Shown piece by piece: positions 1 to 7,336 of a stretch of DNA of 64,000 nt. The notes under the pieces were generated by a model, which saw nothing but the letters and a program-made list of their open reading frames with translations, ran no database searches and had not been told where the DNA came from. Made by a program: the position numbers and the translations under genes. The stretch lies in the NCBI RefSeq assembly GCF_900129915.1, contig NZ_FQXH01000005.1, forward strand, positions 124,001 through 188,000. Direction: 5' to 3'. The first letter of the stretch is position 1. Every line of letters starts with the position of its first letter. The stretch comes from Tepidibacter thalassicus DSM 15285 (GTDB taxonomy: Bacteria; Bacillota; Clostridia; Peptostreptococcales; Peptostreptococcaceae).

Positions 1-347
1 ATGAAATTGTAGAAATATTAACTGCATTCAATAGAGTTTCGACTTTAGCACAAAAAGCAGAATGTAGTAAAGTAAATGAAGATTATTTACAAGTAGATGA
101 AGAAAAAATTCTTTACAATAAATTTAAAGAAGTAAGTAAAAATGTAAATTTAGCTATACAAAAAGCAGAATATTCAAAAGCATTAGATGAGTTTATAAGT
201 TTAAAACAACCTATTGATAATTTATTTGATACTGTAATGATTATGGATAAAGATGAAAATATAAAAAATAACAGGCTTGCTTTATTAAAACAAATATACG
301 ATACAATGCTTTTAATATGTGATTTATCAAAAATAGTATATAAGTAG
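1..347 (+). CDS. glyS: glycyl-tRNA synthetase beta subunit, C-terminal fragment
   Basis: The open frame enters from the left edge (first complete codon at 3) and ends at the TAG at 345-347. The roughly 114 visible residues are the helical C-terminal anticodon-binding (DALR-like) region, with FNRVSTLAQKA, LKQPIDNLFDTVMIMDKD and NRLALLKQIYD, typical of the beta subunit of alpha2beta2 glycyl-tRNA synthetase, which charges tRNA-Gly in the cytoplasm. The catalytic part lies outside the window. In many Firmicutes glyQ-glyS directly precede the ccpN and PPDK-regulator genes, and the same order is seen here, which supports the call. A hairpin follows immediately. The gene is cut only by the window edge; I see no sign that it is broken. 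Confidence 0.88.
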   Translation, partial: EIVEILTAFNRVSTLAQKAECSKVNEDYLQVDEEKILYNKFKEVSKNVNLAIQKAEYSKALDEFISLKQPIDNLFDTVMIMDKDENIKNNRLALLKQIYDTMLLICDLSKIVYK

Positions 348-351
348 TTAG

Positions 352-376
352 AGCCGGGTAACAACCCGGCTTTAAA
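352..376 (+). terminator. terminator after glyS
   Basis: A 7-bp GC-rich stem (AGCCGGG at 352-358, CCCGGCT at 365-371) with a six-base loop, followed by a short T-rich run. The T-tract is weak, so some readthrough into ccpN is possible. Confidence 0.7.
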
Positions 377-442
377 TCTTTATTACAATTACTTGGAAAT
401 TATAAATTTTTATATTTACATATAATGCATAAGGATATATAA

Positions 443-463
443 TATACTATATAATATAGTATA
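443..463. promoter_or_regulatory. 21-bp perfect palindrome overlapping the likely -10 of the ccpN operon
   Basis: Half-sites TATACTATAT (443-452) and ATATAGTATA (454-463) flank one central base. A TATAAT at 450-455 lies inside, about 35 bp before the ccpN start; no good -35 is visible. The position suits an autorepression operator. AT-rich palindromes can arise by chance in such DNA, so this is inference. Confidence 0.45.
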
Positions 464-488
464 ACACATTTTGAGAGAGGTGGTTATT

Positions 489-1118
489 ATTCAATTAAAT
501 GATCGTCAAATGAAGATAATAGAAATAGTAAAAGAACATGAGCCTATAACTAGTGAACAAATAGCTTCAATGCTTAATGTAACAAGAGCTACTTTAAGAC
601 CAGATCTTGCAATACTTACTATGACTGGTATTTTGGATGCAAGACCTAAAGTTGGATATTTTTATGCAGGGATTGATGAAAATAATATAATATCTAAAAA
701 ACTTAAATCAAAAAAAGTAAGTGAAATAATGAGTATTCCAGTTCTTTTAACTGAAGAAACTACAGTTTATAATGCTATAGTTACTATGTTTTTAGAGGAT
801 GTAGGAAGTATATATATAACAAATAATGGTTATTTATCGGGGGTGGTATCTAGAAAAGATTTATTGAAAAGTACTATAGGAGGAATAGATATTAATAAGA
901 TTCCAGTTGGAATGATAATGACTAGGATGCCTAATATTGTTTTAGCAAATCCAAATGATAGTATTTCTGAAGCTGTAAAAAAAATAATAGATCATGAAGT
1001 TGATTCTATTCCTGTTGTTGAGATAGAGTTAAAAAATGAAAAAGAGTATTATAAAGTGATTGGAAGAATTTCTAAAACTAATATAGCGAGATTATTTGTA
1101 GAATTATGTGGAGAATAG
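489..1118 (+). CDS. ccpN: CcpN-like transcriptional repressor (wHTH plus two CBS domains)
   Basis: The product resembles CcpN (YqzB), the Firmicutes repressor of gluconeogenic genes that senses energy state through its CBS pair. An N-terminal winged helix (LNDRQMKIIEIV, then ITSEQIASMLNVTRATLRPDL) occupies about residues 1-65. Two CBS motifs follow: one with VSEIMSIPVLL and one with IPVGMIMTRMPNIVL. Start choice is unusual. The Shine-Dalgarno AGAGAGGTGG (474-483) sits inside the frame that opens at TTG 471, so TTG 471 and GTG 480 have no usable site. The first codon at proper spacing is ATT at 489, giving 209 residues. It is followed after 11 bp by the PPDK regulator and then ppdK, matching CcpN's known link to gluconeogenic control. 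Function is high confidence; the start codon is moderate. Confidence 0.85.
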   Translation: MQLNDRQMKIIEIVKEHEPITSEQIASMLNVTRATLRPDLAILTMTGILDARPKVGYFYAGIDENNIISKKLKSKKVSEIMSIPVLLTEETTVYNAIVTMFLEDVGSIYITNNGYLSGVVSRKDLLKSTIGGIDINKIPVGMIMTRMPNIVLANPNDSISEAVKKIIDHEVDSIPVVEIELKNEKEYYKVIGRISKTNIARLFVELCGE

Positions 1119-1129
1119 AGAGGTGTTTT

Positions 1130-1966
1130 ATGGAAAATTTAGTTATATATATAATATCTGATTCTTTGGGAGAAACAGGAGAACAAGTAGCAAGAGCTTC
1201 TATTGGTCAATTTAACATAAATAATTATGAAATGAGAAAATATCCTTATGTACTTGATGTTAATTTTTTAGATGAAATTTTAAATGAAGCGAAAAATGAA
1301 AATTCAATAGTAGTATATACATTGGTAGATTTAGAACTTGCAAATTATGTTGCTAAGTTTTGTGAAAATAATAAAATACCTAGCATAGATTTAGTTAGTC
1401 CTTTGCTTAAATCAATATCTTTAAGAACTAATTTAAAACCTTTAAGAGAGCCAGGAACAATAAGAAAATTAGATGAGAAATACTTTAAAAGAGTAGAAGC
1501 TATAGAATTTGCAGTTAAATATGATGATGGAAAAGATCCTAGAGGGCTTGTAAAATCAGATTTAGTTCTTATTGGTATATCAAGAACATCAAAAACTCCT
1601 CTTAGTATGTATTTAGCTAATAAAAATATAAAAGTAGCAAATGTTCCTTTAGTACCAGAAGTTCCAGTACCTAAAGAGTTATTTGAAATACCATCTAAAA
1701 AAATAATAGGTCTTACAAATACTCCAGAAAAGTTAAATGAAATAAGACAAGAAAGATTAAAGTCTTTAGGTCTTTCTAGTAATGCAAATTATGCAACTAT
1801 GGAAAGGATTTTAGAAGAAATTGAATATGCTGAAAAAATAATGAAAAAAATAGGATGTCCTATTATTGATGTGTCAAATAAAGCTATTGAAGAAACAGCT
1901 GGTCTTATTATAAACATAATGAAGGAAAATGGACTTAGAGTTTATAAGGGTTTTTTAAATAGTTAA
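1130..1966 (+). CDS. yqfL: PPDK regulatory protein (bifunctional kinase/pyrophosphorylase, DUF299)
   Basis: A 278-residue protein of the DUF299 family, whose members phosphorylate (with ADP) and dephosphorylate (with Pi) the threonine beside the catalytic histidine of PPDK or PEP synthase. The N-terminus IYIISDSLGETGEQVARA is diagnostic, as is the central P-loop-like GISRTSKTP followed by the LANKNIKVANVPLVPEV segment. ATG 1130 is chosen over ATG 1106 because AGAGAGGTG lies just before it and family members begin near this point. The gene lies 11 bp after ccpN and 44 bp before ppdK, its presumed substrate. That adjacency favours PPDK over PEP synthase as target. No defects are visible. Confidence 0.9.
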   Translation: MENLVIYIISDSLGETGEQVARASIGQFNINNYEMRKYPYVLDVNFLDEILNEAKNENSIVVYTLVDLELANYVAKFCENNKIPSIDLVSPLLKSISLRTNLKPLREPGTIRKLDEKYFKRVEAIEFAVKYDDGKDPRGLVKSDLVLIGISRTSKTPLSMYLANKNIKVANVPLVPEVPVPKELFEIPSKKIIGLTNTPEKLNEIRQERLKSLGLSSNANYATMERILEEIEYAEKIMKKIGCPIIDVSNKAIEETAGLIINIMKENGLRVYKGFLNS

Positions 1967-2010
1967 GTTTATAAGTTTATATTTAATATAAAAAAGGGAG
2001 AGTGGAAAAA

Positions 2011-4638
2011 GTGGGGAAATATGTATATAGTTTTTGCGAAGGTTCAAAAGAAATGAAAAATTTATTAGGAGGTAAAGGTGCAAATTTAGCTGAAATGACA
2101 AAGATTGGCTTGCCAGTTCCTCCGGGATTTACAGTTACAACTACTGCTTGTAATACATACTATGAAAAAAATAAGGAGCTTTGGGAAGAACTTATAGATG
2201 AGATAATGAATCATCTTTTAAAACTCGAGAAAACGTTAGGAAAAAAATTTGGAGATGAAGAAAATCCACTACTTCTTTCTGTTAGATCAGGTGCTGTAAT
2301 TTCAATGCCTGGTATGATGGATACAATATTAAATTTAGGACTTAATGATGTAACTGTGAATGCGCTTTCTAAGAATACAAATAATGAAAGGTTTGCTTAT
2401 GATAGTTATAGAAGATTTATACAGATGTTTTCAGATGTAGCCATGGGTATTCCAAAATATAAATTTGAATCAATTTTAGATAAAATAAAAGAAAAAAAAG
2501 GGTATAAATACGATACAGAGTTAACTGTTGAAGATTTAAAAGAAATTGTGTGTGAATTTAAGTTAATATACGAAAAAGAGATTAAAGAGGAATTTCCAGA
2601 TGATCCAAAAAAACAGCTTTTACTTGCAGTAAAAGCGGTATTTGATTCTTGGAACAATCCAAGGGCAATAATATATAGAAAATTGAATGATATACCTAAT
2701 GATTTAGGAACAGCAGTAAATATTCAATCTATGGTATTTGGGAATATGGGAAATACTTCTGGTACAGGAGTCGCTTTTACGAGAAATCCATCTACAGGAG
2801 AAAATAAACTATTTGGAGAATTTTTGGTAAATGCTCAAGGAGAAGATGTAGTTGCTGGTATTAGAACACCTCAACATATAAGCAACTTAAAAAAATTGAT
2901 GCCAAAAGTATATCGAGAGTTTAAAGAAGTTACAAGTATGCTTGAAAATCATTATAGAGATATGCAAGATATAGAATTTACTATTGAAAATGGAAAATTA
3001 TATATTCTTCAAACGAGAAATGGTAAAAGAACTTCAAGAGCAGCTATTAATATAGCTGTTGATATGGTAAATGAAGGACTTATAAGTAAAGAAAATGCGA
3101 TTGAGAGAATAGATGCTAGGCAATTAGATCAACTTCTACATCCTAATTTTGAAGAAAAAGCTTTGCAAAAAGCAAAAGTTATAGCTAAAGGACTTCCGGC
3201 ATCACCTGGAGCTGCATCAGGAAGAGTATATTTTACAGCAAGTGATGTTGTGAATGCAAAGGCTAATGGTGAAAAAGCAATTCTAGTAAGAATTGAAACA
3301 TCTCCAGAGGATATAGAAGGTATGGTATCTAGTGAAGGAATACTTACAGCAAGAGGTGGTATGACATCTCATGCTGCTGTTGTTGCAAGAGGTATGGGAA
3401 AATGCTGTGTTGCTGGTTGTGGAGAAATTAAAGTTTATGAGCATAAAAAAGAGTTTAGGGTAGGAGATTTGGTTGTAAAAGAAGGAGATTATATATCTCT
3501 TGATGGTTCTACAGGTAAAGTTTATTTGGGTAACATACCTAGAGTTGAAGTAGAGCTTATTGGTAAATTTGAAGAATTTATGAATTGGGTAGATGAAATA
3601 AGAGTTCTTAAAGTAAGAACAAATGCGGATACTCCAAAAGATGCACATATTGCTGTGAAATTTGGAGCAGAAGGTATAGGGCTTTGTAGAACTGAGCATA
3701 TGTTTTTTGATGAAACTAGAATATCAGTTGTAAGAAAAATGATATTATCAAAAACAATAGATGAAAGACAGAAAGCTCTTGACAAGCTTTTACCTATGCA
3801 AAGAGAAGATTTTATAGGTATATTTGAAGTAATGGGAGAAAGACCTGTGACAATAAGGCTTTTAGATCCACCACTTCATGAATTTTTACCTAAAAAAGAA
3901 GAAGATATTAAATCTTTAGCAATTGATATGAAAATTTCTTATGATGAATTAAGAAAAAGGGTTGAAGATTTAGAAGAGTTTAATCCAATGTTAGGTCACA
4001 GGGGGTGTAGATTGGCTATTACTTATCCAGAAATATATAAAATGCAAGTAAAAGCAATAATTGAGGGAGCTGTAGAGGTTAAAAAGAAAGGTATAAGTGT
4101 AAAGCCAGAAATAATGATACCTCTTATAGGAGATGTAAATGAGATTAAATATATAAAAGAATTTGTTATTAAAATTGCAGATGAAATAATAGAAAAATCT
4201 GAAGTTAAACTTGATTATTTAGTTGGAACAATGATAGAAGTTCCTAGAGCTGCTTTAACTGCTGATGAAATAGCAAAAGAGGCAGAGTTTTTTAGCTTTG
4301 GTACTAATGATTTAACGCAGATGACATATGGTTTTTCAAGAGATGATGCTAATAAATTCCTAGTAGAATATAGCTCCAAAAATATACTAGAAAAAAATCC
4401 ATTTCAAATACTAGATAAAAACGGAGTTGGAAAACTTATTCAAATGGCATTAAAACTTGGAAAAAAAACAAGACCTAATATAAAATTAGGTATTTGCGGG
4501 GAACATGGTGGAGAACCTTCATCTGTTGAGTTTTGTCATAATATAGGTCTTGATTATGTTTCATGCTCTCCATATAGAGTTCCTATTGCAAAACTCGCTG
4601 CAGCTCAAGCTGTGTTGAAAGAAAAAAATAATATATAA
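2011..4638 (+). CDS. ppdK: pyruvate, phosphate dikinase
   Basis: An 875-residue enzyme interconverting pyruvate, ATP and Pi with PEP, AMP and PPi in the cytoplasm. The order is canonical. An ATP-grasp N-terminal domain opens with LLGGKGANLAEM. The swivelling domain carries GGMTSHAAVVARG, with catalytic His454 and regulatory Thr452. The C-terminal PEP-binding barrel has GICGEHGG with Cys829. GTG 2011 is preferred over GTG 2002 because AAAGGGAG (about 1993-2000) is one base from 2002 but ten from 2011, and family members start close to the YVYSFCEG segment. All motifs are intact. With ccpN and the DUF299 gene upstream it forms a carbon-flux control unit. A strong terminator follows. Confidence 0.95.
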   Translation: MGKYVYSFCEGSKEMKNLLGGKGANLAEMTKIGLPVPPGFTVTTTACNTYYEKNKELWEELIDEIMNHLLKLEKTLGKKFGDEENPLLLSVRSGAVISMPGMMDTILNLGLNDVTVNALSKNTNNERFAYDSYRRFIQMFSDVAMGIPKYKFESILDKIKEKKGYKYDTELTVEDLKEIVCEFKLIYEKEIKEEFPDDPKKQLLLAVKAVFDSWNNPRAIIYRKLNDIPNDLGTAVNIQSMVFGNMGNTSGTGVAFTRNPSTGENKLFGEFLVNAQGEDVVAGIRTPQHISNLKKLMPKVYREFKEVTSMLENHYRDMQDIEFTIENGKLYILQTRNGKRTSRAAINIAVDMVNEGLISKENAIERIDARQLDQLLHPNFEEKALQKAKVIAKGLPASPGAASGRVYFTASDVVNAKANGEKAILVRIETSPEDIEGMVSSEGILTARGGMTSHAAVVARGMGKCCVAGCGEIKVYEHKKEFRVGDLVVKEGDYISLDGSTGKVYLGNIPRVEVELIGKFEEFMNWVDEIRVLKVRTNADTPKDAHIAVKFGAEGIGLCRTEHMFFDETRISVVRKMILSKTIDERQKALDKLLPMQREDFIGIFEVMGERPVTIRLLDPPLHEFLPKKEEDIKSLAIDMKISYDELRKRVEDLEEFNPMLGHRGCRLAITYPEIYKMQVKAIIEGAVEVKKKGISVKPEIMIPLIGDVNEIKYIKEFVIKIADEIIEKSEVKLDYLVGTMIEVPRAALTADEIAKEAEFFSFGTNDLTQMTYGFSRDDANKFLVEYSSKNILEKNPFQILDKNGVGKLIQMALKLGKKTRPNIKLGICGEHGGEPSSVEFCHNIGLDYVSCSPYRVPIAKLAAAQAVLKEKNNI

Positions 4639-4642
4639 AATT

Positions 4643-4674
4643 AAAAAGACAATGCGTATTTGCATTGTCTTTTT
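4643..4674 (+). terminator. terminator after ppdK
   Basis: A perfect 13-bp inverted repeat (AAAAAGACAATGC at 4643-4655, GCATTGTCTTTTT at 4662-4674) ending in a T-tract, 5 bp after the ppdK stop. Confidence 0.93.
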
Positions 4675-4746
4675 GTAGTGTTGAAATTGTATAATAGATA
4701 TATAATAAATTTATAATTGTTTGTGCAATATAAAGGAGGTTTTTTA

Positions 4747-6162
4747 ATGAAAAAATTAATATTAATTATATTTGTTGGATTGATGGTAGGATTTATTTTA
4801 CATGCATCACAAAATACAGCAAAATATGAAGATGGAATTTATTTTGCTCAAGAAGATAATTTTAATGAGAAAACTGGTTTTAAAGATACAGTAAAGATTG
4901 AGGTGAAAGATGGAAAGATAATTTCAGTTGATTGGAATGGAATTAGCAAAAATGGTGGAGAAGACAGAAAAACTTTATCTAAAAATGGAAAATATCCAAT
5001 GGTGGAAAAAGCGGGAGCAAAGGCACCATGGCATGAACAAGCAGAAAAAGTAGAAGCTTTTTTATTAAAAACACAAGATCCAACAGCTATAAAGTATAAA
5101 GATTATCAAGGACATACTGATGCAATTTCTGGAGTATCGATAAGAGTTAGTGAATTTTTTAAATTGGCTAAAAAGGCTTTAGATAATGGACCTATAAAAA
5201 GTAATCCAGTTTCAAAAACAGAATTTGTATTGGGTACAGTTGTAACAGTAAAAATTTATGATGATGTTTCAGAAGAAGTTTTTAATAAAATTTTTAATAG
5301 GTTGAGAGAAATAGAACATAAAATGACTATTAATAAAGAAGATAGTGAGGTTATGAGAATAAATTCAAATTCTGGCAAAGATTTTGTTAAAGTATCTAAT
5401 GATACTTTTTATGTTATAAAAAAAGGAAAATATTTTTCGAGTTTATCTAATGGAAAATTTGATATAACTATTGGACCTCTTGTTAAACTTTGGAATATTG
5501 GAACGGAATATGCTAGAGTACCCTCTAAATATGAAATTGATAAAAAAATAAAATTAGTAGATTATAATAATGTAGTTTTAAATGAATCTCAAAAAAGTAT
5601 TATGTTAAAAGAAAAAGGTATGGTTCTTGATTTAGGAGGAATTGCAAAAGGGTATGCTGCTGATGAAATAGTAAAAATTTTAAAAGAAAGCAATATAAAG
5701 CATGCAATTATCAATCTTGGAGGAAACGTATTTGCTTATGGAAATAAACCTGATGGAACTTCATGGAAAATAGGTATTCAAAATCCTTTTTCTCAAAGGG
5801 GAGATTATATGGGTATAGTTAATATTTCAAATAAAACAGTTGTTACTTCTGGAATTTATGAGAGGTTTTTTGAAAAAGATGGTAAAAGGTATCATCATAT
5901 ATTAGATACAGTTACAGGATATCCTGTAGAAAATAATCTTGTAGGAGTTTCGATAATAACAAATACTTCGATAGATGCTGATGCTCTATCTACGGCTGTT
6001 TTTTCTTTAGGTTTACGTAAAGGGATGGATTTTATTGAGAAGTTAAGTGATGTTGATGCTATATTTATTACTAGGGATTATAATGTTTATATAACTTCTG
6101 GATTGAAGGAGAATTTTAAATTAATTAATACTCAGTTTAAGTTTAATAAAATAGATTTATAA
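4747..6162 (+). CDS. membrane-anchored FMN-binding domain fused to ApbE flavin transferase
   Basis: A 471-residue protein with an N-terminal hydrophobic signal or anchor (about residues 1-20). Next is an FMN-binding (flavinylation-acceptor type) domain at about 25-145, then an ApbE/FAD:protein FMN transferase domain from about 160 to the end. The acceptor-like motif reads DAISGVS with Ser131 where many family members have threonine. The ApbE part shows VLGTVVTVKIYDD, DLGGIAKGYAADEIV and INLGGNVFAYG. ApbE moves FMN from FAD onto a Ser/Thr of FMN-binding domains outside the membrane, so this polypeptide could modify itself or a partner; that is inference. ATG 4747 follows AAAGGAGG at good spacing; the frame opens upstream at 4717 without a site. 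It appears monocistronic. Confidence 0.88.
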   Translation: MKKLILIIFVGLMVGFILHASQNTAKYEDGIYFAQEDNFNEKTGFKDTVKIEVKDGKIISVDWNGISKNGGEDRKTLSKNGKYPMVEKAGAKAPWHEQAEKVEAFLLKTQDPTAIKYKDYQGHTDAISGVSIRVSEFFKLAKKALDNGPIKSNPVSKTEFVLGTVVTVKIYDDVSEEVFNKIFNRLREIEHKMTINKEDSEVMRINSNSGKDFVKVSNDTFYVIKKGKYFSSLSNGKFDITIGPLVKLWNIGTEYARVPSKYEIDKKIKLVDYNNVVLNESQKSIMLKEKGMVLDLGGIAKGYAADEIVKILKESNIKHAIINLGGNVFAYGNKPDGTSWKIGIQNPFSQRGDYMGIVNISNKTVVTSGIYERFFEKDGKRYHHILDTVTGYPVENNLVGVSIITNTSIDADALSTAVFSLGLRKGMDFIEKLSDVDAIFITRDYNVYITSGLKENFKLINTQFKFNKIDL

Positions 6163-6225
6163 TTTAATATATTTTTTTGTTAACAGACATAAATTATATA
6201 AAAAGTGAGTATAATATTTTATATA

Positions 6226-6463
6226 AATCCTAAGAAGTGGAGAGTAGGTATAATGATTGTTTCAGCGAGCTAGAGTTGGTGAAAGTCTAGTAACATAGTT
6301 ATACTGAAAAGAGCCATGGAGGATATTTTCTGAACTATTTAGTAGGAAAATACGGTTCCCGCCGTTAAAGGGTAATGAGTGGATATGATTATTCATATCA
6401 ATAAGAATGGCAACACGGGAAGTAACTCTCGTTTCTTAATTTTAAGAAATGGGAGTTTTTTTA
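6226..6463 (+). promoter_or_regulatory. T-box riboswitch with predicted Arg (AGA) specifier
   Basis: Hallmarks of a T-box leader are visible. Stem I has GAGTAGGTATAA, AGCGAGC and GGTG. A T-box-like stretch AAGAATGGCAACACGGG (6404-6420) has UGGC (6408-6411) to pair with an uncharged NCCA end. A competing terminator has arms 6424-6438 and 6443-6457 and then T-rich sequence. Lining its specifier loop up with the Asn T-box at 28740 (equal eight-base loops, GAAG-AAC-A there and GAAA-AGA-G here) puts the specifier at 6310-6312, AGA, arginine. A TATAAT at 6210-6215 may be its -10. No arginine gene follows: see the promoter at 6487 and the finding. Confidence 0.85.
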
Positions 6464-6486
6464 TTATAAAAATAAAGGAGGTGTTT

Positions 6487-6515
6487 TTGACAAAAAATAA
6501 AAGAGGCATTATAAT
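6487..6515 (+). promoter_or_regulatory. perfect consensus sigma-A promoter
   Basis: TTGACA (6487-6492), 17 bp, TATAAT (6510-6515). It lies about 70 bp before the 73-residue ORF at 6584 and most likely drives it independently of the T-box. An orphan ribosome-binding-site-like AAAGGAGGTG (6474-6483) lies just before it. Confidence 0.8.
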
Positions 6516-6583
6516 TTAATAGTTGAATTTGGTGATATGCTTTTTAATTTTATTAATAAGTAATAAAGTGAGGAGGTAATATC

Positions 6584-6805
6584 GTGATTTATAAATATTC
6601 GTTTGATAATTTAAAAGATATATTAAGTTATAGTGATGTTGAGTCTAAGGTGAAAAATGTTTTAAGTGAATATAATTTTGTGGATGGAATAGAATATGAT
6701 GGGGAATATATAAATATAGTTATAAACAAAGAATTGAAACAAATTGCTAAGGAAAATGAATTGAATTTAAATAAAGCCATTGAAAATTTTAGAAAAAGTT
6801 GCTAA
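6584..6805 (+). CDS. small protein of unknown function (73 aa)
   Basis: I do not recognise this 73-residue protein. It starts at GTG 6584 behind a strong AGGAGG. It is acidic and predicted mixed alpha/beta: VESKVKNVLSEYNFVDGIEYDGEYINIVINKEL could form a helix and a hairpin, and the C-terminal half looks helical. There are no membrane segments or signal peptide; one cysteine is the final residue. A perfect consensus promoter precedes it and a strong bidirectional terminator follows, so it looks like a genuine single-gene unit. It is downstream of the Arg T-box, which could contribute by readthrough. No function is proposed. Confidence 0.65.
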   Translation: MIYKYSFDNLKDILSYSDVESKVKNVLSEYNFVDGIEYDGEYINIVINKELKQIAKENELNLNKAIENFRKSC

Positions 6806-6839
6806 AAAATAGAGTGGTCATATGACCACTCTATTTTTT
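6804..6839. terminator. terminator after the 73-aa gene
   Basis: A perfect 16-bp inverted repeat (6804-6819 and 6824-6839) flanked by A- and T-runs; it could act on both strands. Confidence 0.92.
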
Positions 6840-6910
6840 TATCAATAGAATGCAAAATTGAATATGATAATATAACTAAAGTGGTATTTGAAATAAATGG
6901 AGGGGTTAGT

Positions 6911-7159
6911 ATGATCAAATGTCCTAGATGCAATAAACAAATATCTGCAAGACCGGGAACTGTATGTCCAAGGTGTAAAAGAAAAGTAAAACCAACTGAT
7001 GTAGGATATATATTTTGTCCAGAACCTGAGTGTAAAGCGGTATTACCAAAGAGTGCTATATATTGTCCAAAATGTGGTGCTAAAATTAGAAATGAGAGTA
7101 TAAATGAAAAATTGAGTAAAGTGGTTAAGAAAATTGAAAAAATACTCAATTCATTTTAA
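6911..7159 (+). CDS. small zinc-ribbon protein
   Basis: An 82-residue protein with four cysteine pairs: CPRC and CPRC at the N-terminus, then CPEPEC and CPKC. That is enough for two zinc ribbons. The last 25 residues are lysine-rich and probably helical. ATG 6911 follows GGAGGGG; the frame opens at GTG 6881 but without a site. Such small multi-ribbon proteins usually bind nucleic acid or another protein, but I cannot name a family function. The next genes encode zinc uptake, so a zinc-store role is conceivable; it is not supported beyond proximity, since a terminator separates them. Confidence 0.75.
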   Translation: MIKCPRCNKQISARPGTVCPRCKRKVKPTDVGYIFCPEPECKAVLPKSAIYCPKCGAKIRNESINEKLSKVVKKIEKILNSF

Positions 7160-7203
7160 AATCAAAAGGATTATTAGAAAAAACTAATAATCCTTTTGAT
7201 TTT
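7158..7203. terminator. terminator after the zinc-ribbon gene
   Basis: 20-bp perfect inverted repeat, arms 7158-7177 and 7184-7203, running into TTTTT; it overlaps the stop codon of the gene before it. Confidence 0.92.
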
Positions 7204-7249
7204 TGGGTATAGTATTTTTATTTTTGTAAACAATGAAAATAGCCCTTTT

Positions 7250-7280
7250 AATGTAAATGCAAATAATTTGCATTTACATT
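7250..7280. promoter_or_regulatory. Zur-like operator, perfect 31-bp palindrome
   Basis: Half-sites AATGTAAATGCAAAT (7250-7264) and ATTTGCATTTACATT (7266-7280) flank one central base. The core TAAATGCAAAT-N-ATTTGCATTTA is close in form to Firmicutes Zur boxes (AAATCGTAATnATTACGATTT). It covers the -35 of the znuA promoter, so binding would block transcription. Confidence 0.8.
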
Positions 7281-7296
7281 GAGAATGTGATATATT
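7268..7296 (+). promoter_or_regulatory. promoter of znuACB
   Basis: TTGCAT (7268-7273), 17 bp, TATATT (7291-7296). The -35 lies in the right arm of the Zur-like palindrome. Confidence 0.65.
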
Positions 7297-7336
7297 TTTT
7301 GTTACAGAAAAATTACATAAAATGAGGGGGTTGGTT

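Noticed and set aside
3283-3699. A 138-residue antisense frame inside ppdK
   Set aside because: It lies opposite conserved PPDK motifs and has repetitive Ser/Phe/Tyr composition typical of antisense frames in AT-rich genes.
6487-6519. A ten-codon reading frame from TTG 6487 behind the orphan AAAGGAGGTG
   Set aside because: The TTG is the first half of a perfect -35 (TTGACA) and the last codons lie on the -10, so the promoter explains the sequence better than a peptide.
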